Assembly (NCBI GenBank): GCA_002470565.1
Contig: DKMQ01000109.1
Coordinates: 1 to 5,137 of the forward strand
DNA: 5,137 nt
Origin: Oceanospirillaceae bacterium UBA7410
GTDB lineage: Bacteria; Pseudomonadota; Gammaproteobacteria; Pseudomonadales; Balneatricaceae
Reading direction: 5' to 3'
The translations under genes and the position numbers were made by a program. The notes beneath the pieces are model-generated. The model searched no databases and was not told the origin of the DNA. It saw only the letters and a program-made list of their open reading frames with translations. This document shows, one piece after another, positions 1 through 5,137 of the stretch. Position 1 is the first letter of the stretch. Each line of letters starts with the position of its first letter.

Positions 1-981
1 GCACGTATTCGTGCAGGTAAAGCTAGGCCTGGGATATTAGCGCTATTGGCAGTAGCCAAACGCCAGCATTATAACTTACAAGCCACAGACCTTGGTTTTA
101 GTATAGGGCCTAGGCTTAACGCAGCGGGAAGGCTGGAAGATATGAGCTTGGGCATTGAATGTTTGTTAAGTGATGATGAGCATATTGCCGCCCAACTAGC
201 GCAAGAATTAGATGAGCTCAATGCACAAAGGCGTCATATTGAAGCAGATATGCAGCAACAAGCTGGTAACATATTAACGCGTTTAGAATCTAGCCAAGAC
301 CAAGAACTACCAAAATGCGTGTGTTTGTTTCACCCAGATTGGCACCAGGGTGTAGTAGGTATTGTGGCCTCTCGTATTAAAGAAAAGTGGCACAGGCCTG
401 CACTAGTATTTGCTATGGGAGATGCCGATACTCTAAAAGGCTCTTGTCGTAGTATTGCTGGATTTCATTTGCGTGACGCCATAGCAGCAGTAGATGCGCA
501 TAATCCTGGGCTTATTATCAAGTTTGGTGGCCATGCCATGGCTGCGGGCTTAAGCATTAAAGCTGATAATTTTGAAGCCTTTAAAGAGGCGCTAGACACC
601 TATGCCCAAGAACATCTTCCAGATAGCTTGTTAGCTAAAGAGTGGCGCTCTGATGGCCAATTAAGTGCCCAAGAGCTGCAGCTTAATCAGGCCTTTTTAT
701 TACAACAAGCAGGGCCTTGGGGTCAGGGTTTTGAAGAGCCTACATTTCACGGTCGCTTTGTTTTAGTGCAACAGCGTATTGTAGGGGAGAAACACTTGAA
801 GCTGGTGTTGGCAGATCTTCAAACAGGAGAGCTTGTGGATGCTATTTATTTCAACATAGACTTAGCGGTTTGGCCTAGCACCTGTGAGCAGGCAGACTTG
901 GTATATCGATTAGATATTAATGAGTTTCGTGGTCGCCAGAGTTTGCAGCTTATGGTGCAACATATGACCCCAGTTGCGTAG
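1..981 (+). CDS. recJ: Single-stranded-DNA-specific 5'-3' exonuclease RecJ, C-terminal part (5' end outside window)
   Basis: RecJ degrades single-stranded DNA 5' to 3' in the cytoplasm and serves RecF-pathway recombination, mismatch repair and base excision repair. The reading frame is open from base 1, so the 326 codons seen are the C-terminal part of a protein that is 577 residues in E. coli. The catalytic DHH motifs therefore lie mostly or wholly outside the window. Visible landmarks, in E. coli-like order, are RIRAGKARPG at the edge, LGFSIGPRLNAAGRL (about 94-138), HPDWHQGVVG (331-360), LKGSCRSI, the DHHA1 signature FGGHAMAAGL (523-552) and the OB-fold tail AGPWGQGF...QQRIVGEKHLK. It ends at LDINEFRGRQSLQ, as in E. 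coli, so the C-terminus is intact. One small difference is Cys in GSCRS where E. coli has Gly. A TTG at 46 is only an internal Leu codon. The gene converges on the DUF1289 gene. Identification is very secure. Confidence 0.97.
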   Translation, partial: ARIRAGKARPGILALLAVAKRQHYNLQATDLGFSIGPRLNAAGRLEDMSLGIECLLSDDEHIAAQLAQELDELNAQRRHIEADMQQQAGNILTRLESSQDQELPKCVCLFHPDWHQGVVGIVASRIKEKWHRPALVFAMGDADTLKGSCRSIAGFHLRDAIAAVDAHNPGLIIKFGGHAMAAGLSIKADNFEAFKEALDTYAQEHLPDSLLAKEWRSDGQLSAQELQLNQAFLLQQAGPWGQGFEEPTFHGRFVLVQQRIVGEKHLKLVLADLQTGELVDAIYFNIDLAVWPSTCEQADLVYRLDINEFRGRQSLQLMVQHMTPVA

Positions 982-1000
982 TTTGGGGCCAGCAACGTTA

Positions 1001-1279
1001 TTATAGTAAATTACTTTGAGGCGACTTAGGTTCTGAAGGGTCTGGAAAGTTCAGCTCTAGGTTCACCTCACCATTGGCTCTTGCTTGTTTGCGCTCCATA
1101 ACCCGCTGATAACGCCTAGCACACAGTTTCATCACTTGAAGCTGCTCGCCTGTGTTCATTTCATGCCATCCAAAACGCTCATCACGTGAACGCATGCATC
1201 CTTTGCAATAACCCTTTGGGCTATTTTCGCATACGCCGATACACGGGCTTGGGGCTTCAAATAATTCAGACTGTTCCAT
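1001..1279 (-). CDS. DUF1289 family small cysteine-rich protein (YdhL-like)
   Basis: This 92-residue protein matches the DUF1289 family, typified by E. coli YdhL, whose function is not established. Four cysteines near the N-terminus (C13, C17, C25, C28; spacing C-x3-C-x7-C-x2-C) suggest a metal or iron-sulfur site, which is inference from spacing. The family core SPCIGVC, GYCKGC, RSRDER, W38 and a fifth cysteine in KLCARR (C53) are all present. A polar tail rich in Pro and Ser after about residue 70 goes beyond the E. coli protein. The ATG start agrees with the YdhL N-terminus as I recall it (a short MAEQLEFF-like lead before the first Cys), although no clear Shine-Dalgarno precedes it. It lies 65 bases after the EEP gene on the same strand, so co-transcription is possible but unproven. 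It is cytoplasmic, with no signal peptide or membrane segment. Family assignment is confident; function is unknown. Confidence 0.9.
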   Translation of the reverse strand: MEQSELFEAPSPCIGVCENSPKGYCKGCMRSRDERFGWHEMNTGEQLQVMKLCARRYQRVMERKQARANGEVNLELNFPDPSEPKSPQSNLL

Positions 1280-1344
1280 AACGCGAAATATAGCAGTTTA
1301 TGCAGATAAAGTCCCCATTGCTGTGATGTTTTGTAGTGACAACC

Positions 1345-2433
1345 TTAGGGTATAGCGATAGTCACAATCATCGGCAAATGATCAGAAATATGCCAGGTGT
1401 TTTTCTGCAGTACTTTAGCGTCTTCTACCTGCAATTGATCGCTATGCACAAAGTAATCGATGGTTCTATCAGGGGCAGTGACCTCGCGCCGATTAGGGAA
1501 GTGAGTAAACCACTCTTTGGCATTAGCACCGTTGGCCTGTTCTAGGCTTGGGATCACATTGAACTGTTGATAAATACCAGTTAATTCACTTTTTGGTTGG
1601 TAGTAACTACGCGCCGTGGCATCCATATTTTCATACTGGCCAGGGGGTAGTAGATTTAAATCTCCCGCAATCATCCATGGTTGCCCTTTGGCAGTTTTAT
1701 CAGTTAATAATTTTTCTAAATAAGCCACTTGTTGTTGCATGGTGTTAGAGCCTTGGGCAAAGGCGTCAAAGTGGGTATTCATTAGTGTAAGCTGGCTACC
1801 ATTGTTAATAGGCAAGCTTACTTCTTGTATAGCCCTGCGAAAGTTGAATTGATCACTTATGGGGTCAGTTTTGATAGTAGCAAGCTGGTGGCGCAGTGCA
1901 TTACCTAATTTATATTTAGAAATAACAGCTAGTTTCATGCCCACAGAGCCCATAATTTGGGGCAAAGGCACAAAGCCTGCTTGCCAGTAAAAGCTTTCAC
2001 TGTAGTTGTTGTATTCAGGTGGAAGTAAGCTCAACAACCTTTCAAGCTGGTCTTCGTAGTCTGTGCGTTTGGCATTGTCATGTAATTCTTGAAGCAGAAT
2101 AATATCTGGATTTTTTTCAATAATCAGCTGTGCAATTTGGTTAAAGGTTTGATCTATGTCAGCCTTGCTAGCACGAATGTCTGGGCCGTCACCGTCTAGC
2201 CTGTCATACCAAAATTCATAATTTTTACCCGACATATACTGCACATTCCAGCTAAGTATTTTTACTGATTGACCAGACTCTAGCATGGGTGTGTTGGTTT
2301 GATTAACCACCACCTCTTCTTGCAAAGCGGGAGGGTGAAAAGTGATATTCCATATTAATATGCTTAAAGTAACGACTAAAACGACTAAACTAATGGTGAT
2401 CCATTTAAGGCTTTTCATCAAAACTTTGAGCAT
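1345..2433 (-). CDS. Membrane-anchored endonuclease/exonuclease/phosphatase (EEP) family hydrolase
   Basis: This 362-residue protein belongs to the EEP superfamily of Mg-dependent phosphodiesterases (DNase I, exonuclease III, sphingomyelinase and inositol phosphatase types). The fold's motifs appear in order: SWN (N63), LLQEL (E116, metal ligand), NTHFD (H221), AGDLN (D258, N260), TIDYF (D326) and the terminal SDHLP (D351, H352, catalytic His). The active site therefore looks complete. Residues 1-10 are basic and are followed by a hydrophobic stretch at about 11-30 with no evident cleavage site. This suggests a signal anchor with the catalytic domain in the periplasm. The protein contains no cysteine, which fits an extracytoplasmic location. 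The start at 2433 is supported by an AGAGAG Shine-Dalgarno-like run 6 bases upstream; the next Met, residue 6, has none. It diverges from betB. The substrate cannot be read from sequence: nucleic acid, phospholipid head group or phosphate ester are all possible. Confidence 0.88.
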   Translation of the reverse strand: MLKVLMKSLKWITISLVVLVVTLSILIWNITFHPPALQEEVVVNQTNTPMLESGQSVKILSWNVQYMSGKNYEFWYDRLDGDGPDIRASKADIDQTFNQIAQLIIEKNPDIILLQELHDNAKRTDYEDQLERLLSLLPPEYNNYSESFYWQAGFVPLPQIMGSVGMKLAVISKYKLGNALRHQLATIKTDPISDQFNFRRAIQEVSLPINNGSQLTLMNTHFDAFAQGSNTMQQQVAYLEKLLTDKTAKGQPWMIAGDLNLLPPGQYENMDATARSYYQPKSELTGIYQQFNVIPSLEQANGANAKEWFTHFPNRREVTAPDRTIDYFVHSDQLQVEDAKVLQKNTWHISDHLPMIVTIAIP

Positions 2434-2513
2434 GTTTTACTCTCTACTTATTAAATTAGGTATTATTCATAACAGTGTACGCATTTTGAGTGCTTTGCGT
2501 CCAGTTTGTGTGA

Positions 2514-2541
2514 TTGACATTATAGTGAATTCTAGTAAAAT
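2514..2541 (+). promoter_or_regulatory. Predicted sigma70-type promoter for betBA
   Basis: A perfect -35 hexamer TTGACA (2514-2519) is followed by a 16-base spacer and TAAAAT (2536-2541), which matches the TATAAT consensus at five of six positions. The transcription start would fall near 2547-2549, inside the adjacent palindrome. A bound repressor there would block RNA polymerase directly. This is a prediction from sequence; the orientation and distance to betB fit. Confidence 0.7.
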
Positions 2542-2542
2542 C

Positions 2543-2566
2543 TTTATTGAACGATCATTCAATAAA
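2543..2566. promoter_or_regulatory. BetI-like operator palindrome overlapping the betBA transcription start
   Basis: This 24-base dyad pairs at 11 of 12 positions. The half-sites are TTTATTGAACGA and TCATTCAATAAA, centred between 2554 and 2555. From memory, BetI, the TetR-family repressor of choline-oxidation genes, binds dyads with TTGAAC/GTTCAA-type arms and flanking A/T, and this site fits that pattern. It begins one base after the predicted -10 box and covers the expected transcription start, a typical repressor position. In E. coli, choline relieves BetI repression. The palindrome is seen directly; assigning it to BetI is inference strengthened by the downstream betBA genes. Another TetR-family regulator is possible. 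Confidence 0.75.
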
Positions 2567-2632
2567 AGCTCAGTCAATGATGCTTTTAACCTATGCTAAC
2601 TTTACATCTAATCTTATTATTGGCTTAACCCT

Positions 2633-4090
2633 ATGCAACATACACAGCTTTATATTCACGGTGCCCACCAAGGCGCAACGTCTAATGAAACCTTTATTAG
2701 CATAAATCCTGCTACAGCGTTGCCTATTGCTACCATAGATCAAGCTAGCCAAAAGGATGTAAACGCTGCGGTAGAGTCAGCCCAAGCGGGGTTTTATGTT
2801 TGGTCTAATATGATGCCTGTGGAGCGCGCGCGTATCTTGCAAAAGGCGGCTCAAATACTGCGCCAACGTAATGATGAGCTTGCACACCTGGAGGTGTTGG
2901 ACACGGGCAAACCGTTACAAGAAGCCAATTGTGTAGACATTGCTTCGGGTGCAGATGTGATTGAATATTACGCAGGCCTTATTAGTGGCATGCAGGGCAC
3001 TCAGCAAGATTTAGGTAAAGACGCCTTTTTTATGTCACGTCGTGAGCCTTTGGGAGTGTGTGCTGGTATTGGTGCATGGAACTACCCCATTCAAATAGCG
3101 TGTTGGAAGTCTGGGCCTTGCTTGGCTGCTGGCAACACCATGATATTTAAGCCTTCAGAAGAAACCCCTTTAAGTGTGATGAAATTGGCAGAAATATTCA
3201 CTGAAGCAGGCATGCCTGATGGCGTATTTAACGTAGTGCAAGGTGATTATCGGGTAGGCCAAATGCTCACGGCACATAAAGACATCAGCAAAGTGTCGTT
3301 CACTGGCGAGTCTGGTACGGGTAAAAAAATTATGGCAGATTCTGCCTCCAACCTTAAGCAAGTGACTATGGAGCTAGGTGGTAAATCACCGTTGTTGGTA
3401 TTTGACGATGCTAAGCTAGATAACGCAGTGGCAGGTGCCATGCTAGCCAACTTCTATACCCAAGGCGAAGTGTGCACCAATGGCACCCGAGTATATGTGC
3501 AAGCAGGTGTGTATGATAAATTTGTGGCCAAAGTAGTGGCTCGTGCCAATAGCATTAAGTTGGGAGATCCTTTAGATTTGGACACTCAGATGGGTGCCTT
3601 GATCAGTGCGCCACACCTAGAAAAAGTAATGGGCTACATTGAGGGCGCCAAACTTACCAGCGCACGTTTGGTATGTGGTGGTAATCGCCACCATAGTGAA
3701 GCCACTAAAAATGGTTACTTTGTAGAGCCCACTGTATTTGCAGACTGCACTGATGACATGGTGCATGTTAAAGAAGAAATATTTGGTCCTGTGATGTCTA
3801 TCTTAAAGTTTACTGACGAAGACGAAGTGATTGCTCGGGCCAATGATTCAGATTACGGCTTGGCAGCGGGTGTATTTAGCCAAGACATTAGCCGTGCGCA
3901 TCGGGTGATAAACCAGATGCAAGCTGGTATATGTTGGATAAACAGCTGGGGCGATTCCCCTGCAGAAATGCCTGTAGGTGGCTATAAGCAATCAGGTGTG
4001 GGACGTGAAAATGGCCCAGAAACCTTGCATCACTACACTCAAGTTAAAAGCGTGTTTGTACGTTTAGACGATTTAGAATCACCCTATTAA
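2633..4090 (+). CDS. betB: NAD(P)-dependent betaine aldehyde dehydrogenase BetB
   Basis: BetB oxidises betaine aldehyde to glycine betaine, the second step of osmoprotectant synthesis from choline, in the cytoplasm. The 485-residue protein is full length for the family (E. coli BetB about 490) and similar to it throughout. Landmarks are the N-terminal QLYIHG, the Rossmann-fold segment GIGAWNYP (N150, oxyanion-hole Asn), IFKPSE (172-176 region), FTGES (223-227), the general base E247 in MELGGKSP, the catalytic nucleophile C281 in [18 protein letters not shown] (381-389) and the C-terminal [15 protein letters not shown]. No key residue is missing. ATG 2633 is the only usable start, because an in-frame stop lies at 2609-2611 with no other start between. 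No Shine-Dalgarno sequence precedes it, which is unusual for an operon's first gene. betA follows after 10 bases. Expression is probably choline-responsive through the operator at 2543-2566. Confidence 0.97.
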   Translation: MQHTQLYIHGAHQGATSNETFISINPATALPIATIDQASQKDVNAAVESAQAGFYVWSNMMPVERARILQKAAQILRQRNDELAHLEVLDTGKPLQEANCVDIASGADVIEYYAGLISGMQGTQQDLGKDAFFMSRREPLGVCAGIGAWNYPIQIACWKSGPCLAAGNTMIFKPSEETPLSVMKLAEIFTEAGMPDGVFNVVQGDYRVGQMLTAHKDISKVSFTGESGTGKKIMADSASNLKQVTMELGGKSPLLVFDDAKLDNAVAGAMLANFYTQGEVCTNGTRVYVQAGVYDKFVAKVVARANSIKLGDPLDLDTQMGALISAPHLEKVMGYIEGAKLTSARLVCGGNRHHSEATKNGYFVEPTVFADCTDDMVHVKEEIFGPVMSILKFTDEDEVIARANDSDYGLAAGVFSQDISRAHRVINQMQAGICWINSWGDSPAEMPVGGYKQSGVGRENGPETLHHYTQVKSVFVRLDDLESPY

Positions 4091-4094
4091 GGAG
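4089..4094 (+). promoter_or_regulatory. Strong ribosome binding site of betA
   Basis: AAGGAG sits 6 bases before the betA ATG and overlaps the last two bases of the betB TAA stop (4088-4090). This fixes the betA start and suggests that ribosomes finishing betB can reinitiate on betA, which would keep the two pathway enzymes in step. Confidence 0.85.
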
Positions 4095-4100
4095 CACCCC

Positions 4101-5137
4101 ATGACCAAGAAATATGATTACATTATTGTGGGTGCAGGCTCTGCAGGCTGTATCTTAGCCAATAGACTTAGCGAAAGTGGCCAGCATCAAGTGTTGTTGC
4201 TAGAAACTGGTGGCACAGATAAAAGTATTTTCATCCAAATGCCTACCGCATTGTCGTACCCCATGAATACTGCTAAATATGCATGGCAGTTTCATAGTCA
4301 AGCCGAAACAGGCCTTGATGGGCGGAAAATGCACTGCCCAAGGGGCAAAGTGTTGGGTGGCTCTTCGTCTATAAACGGCATGGTGTATGTGCGTGGTCAT
4401 GCCATGGACTATGAACAGTGGCAAGAGCAAGGCGCTACAGGGTGGAACTATGCAGACTGTTTGCCTTACTTTAAACAGGCTGAAACATGGCAAAATGGTG
4501 AAGATGAATACCGTGGGGGCAGTGGGCCGGTAGGCACGTGTGGTGGCAATGACATGCGCCTTAACCCCTTATATCAAGCATTTATTGATGCTGGACAAGA
4601 AGCCGGCTACCCCTACACCAAAGACTATAATGGCCAGCAGCAAGAAGGCTTTGGCACCATGCACATGACCGTTAAAAATGGAGTGCGATCTAGCACCAGT
4701 AATGCTCATTTGCGCCGAGCCCTTAAGCGTTCTAACTTCACCTTAATGAAAAGAGTGACTGCACAAAAAGTGCTTTTTAATGGCCTACAAGCCAAAGGCA
4801 TAGAATACCTTCAAGGTGAAAAAATAAAGCAAGTATTTGCCCGTAAAGAAGTGATTTTAAGTGCTGGCTCTGTGGGTTCGCCACAATTATTGCAACTATC
4901 TGGTATAGGCCCAAAGCAAGTGCTGGCAGATGCCAATGTGCCTTTATTACATGAGCTGCCAGGTGTGGGAGAAAATTTACAAGATCACTTAGAAGTGTAC
5001 TTCCAATATCGTTGTAAGCAACCTATAAGCCTAAACAGCAAGTTAGATTACTTCAATATGGGGCTCATAGGCGCCCGTTGGATTCTTACTAAAACAGGTC
5101 TAGGTGCAACTAATCACTTTGAGTCATGTGGGTTTAT
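4101..5137 (+). CDS. betA: Choline dehydrogenase BetA, N-terminal 345 codons (3' end outside window)
   Basis: BetA is an FAD-dependent, membrane-associated GMC oxidoreductase that oxidises choline to betaine aldehyde, the substrate of BetB. The frame stays open from ATG 4101 to the window edge, giving 345 complete codons of a protein about 556 long in E. coli. Visible motifs are the FAD-binding GAGSAG (11-16) with the E35 that contacts the adenosine ribose in this fold, GMC signature 1 at about 81-99 ([13 protein letters not shown]), NGQQQEGFG, and GMC signature 2 at about 256-270 ([15 protein letters not shown]). These are followed by [15 protein letters not shown] and TNHFES, which closely track E. 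coli BetA. The catalytic His region near the C-terminus is not in the window, so completeness cannot be judged. It is translated from a strong ribosome binding site and is probably coupled to betB. Similarity to BetA specifically, and the betB neighbour, make other GMC alcohol dehydrogenases unlikely. Confidence 0.96.
   Translation, partial: MTKKYDYIIVGAGSAGCILANRLSESGQHQVLLLETGGTDKSIFIQMPTALSYPMNTAKYAWQFHSQAETGLDGRKMHCPRGKVLGGSSSINGMVYVRGHAMDYEQWQEQGATGWNYADCLPYFKQAETWQNGEDEYRGGSGPVGTCGGNDMRLNPLYQAFIDAGQEAGYPYTKDYNGQQQEGFGTMHMTVKNGVRSSTSNAHLRRALKRSNFTLMKRVTAQKVLFNGLQAKGIEYLQGEKIKQVFARKEVILSAGSVGSPQLLQLSGIGPKQVLADANVPLLHELPGVGENLQDHLEVYFQYRCKQPISLNSKLDYFNMGLIGARWILTKTGLGATNHFESCGF

Larger units (their letters stand above)
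2434..2632. promoter_or_regulatory. Divergent intergenic region between the EEP gene and betB
   Basis: This 199-base AT-rich stretch must hold the start signals for both divergent genes. The betB side has a recognisable promoter (2514-2541) and an operator-like palindrome (2543-2566), followed by a leader of about 85 bases. The EEP side has only a Shine-Dalgarno-like AGAGAG at 2440-2445 (read on the minus strand). An AATAAT-like -10 candidate lies near 2460-2470, but I see no matching -35, so I do not call an EEP promoter. No tRNA or riboswitch is evident. Confidence 0.7.

Noticed and set aside
46..981. RecJ fragment starting at the TTG at 46 as a complete gene
   Set aside because: The same frame is open back to base 1 and the residues before 46 (RIRAGKARPG) match RecJ, so the TTG is an internal Leu codon of a gene cut by the window edge.
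968..988. Possible bidirectional terminator between recJ and the DUF1289 gene: CCCCA (968-972) with TGGGG (984-988), and an overlapping GTTGC/GCAAC pair
   Set aside because: The stem is only 5 base pairs with an 11-base loop and there is no T-run on either strand after it, so it does not qualify as an intrinsic terminator.
1280..1344. Promoter or terminator between the EEP gene and the DUF1289 gene
   Set aside because: A TATATT-like -10 is present on the minus strand but no acceptable -35, and no hairpin with a T-run is visible in the 65 bases.
1336..1545. Plus-strand 69-codon open frame
   Set aside because: It lies almost entirely antisense to the end of the EEP gene, whose catalytic motifs are intact, and it has no recognisable protein features.
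2342..2599. Plus-strand 85-codon open frame crossing the EEP start and the betB promoter
   Set aside because: It covers the EEP signal anchor on the other strand, the promoter and the operator; it has no ribosome binding site and no family resemblance.
2577..2632. ATG ATG at 2577-2582 as an alternative leader reading frame or betB start
   Set aside because: It is not in the betB frame, runs on into betB in the wrong frame and has no ribosome binding site.
3170..3450. Two overlapping minus-strand open frames inside betB
   Set aside because: Both are shadows of the well-conserved betB coding sequence and encode nothing recognisable.
4200..4493. Minus-strand 97-codon open frame opposite betA
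   Set aside because: The plus strand encodes the GMC signature region of BetA here; the antisense frame has no start signal or family features.

Overview
The window looks like ordinary chromosome from a gammaproteobacterium, probably marine or salt-adapted. RecJ, the YdhL-like DUF1289 protein, BetB and BetA all read as close relatives of their Escherichia coli counterparts. The DNA is moderately AT-rich, and there is a choline-to-glycine-betaine osmoprotectant pathway. I cannot name a genus from sequence alone. I see no rRNA, tRNA, CRISPR array, insertion sequence or phage gene.

Layout. From base 1 to 981 is the 3' part of recJ (+), open at the left edge. It converges, with a 19-base gap, on a small cysteine-rich DUF1289 gene (-, 1001-1279). 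Upstream of that, on the same strand, is a membrane-anchored endonuclease/exonuclease/phosphatase (EEP) family protein (-, 1345-2433). A 199-base divergent intergenic region (2434-2632) separates it from betB (+, 2633-4090, betaine aldehyde dehydrogenase). betB is followed 10 bases later by betA (+, from 4101, choline dehydrogenase), which runs off the right edge after 345 codons.

How the genes work together. BetA oxidises choline to betaine aldehyde and BetB oxidises the aldehyde to glycine betaine, so the pair forms a two-step pathway in one transcription unit. The intergenic region holds a good sigma70-type promoter (TTGACA, 16-base spacer, TAAAAT). A 24-base near-perfect palindrome begins one base after the -10 box and resembles the operator of BetI, the choline-responsive TetR-family repressor. 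betI itself is not in front of betB, where E. coli has it, so the repressor gene is presumably downstream of betA or elsewhere.

The most interesting points are the operator/promoter arrangement without an adjacent betI, the divergent EEP hydrolase next to a choline pathway, and a short Leu-rich upstream reading frame ending 4 bases before a betB start that lacks a Shine-Dalgarno sequence. I find no convincing undescribed system; most of the window is well-known housekeeping and osmoprotection genes.
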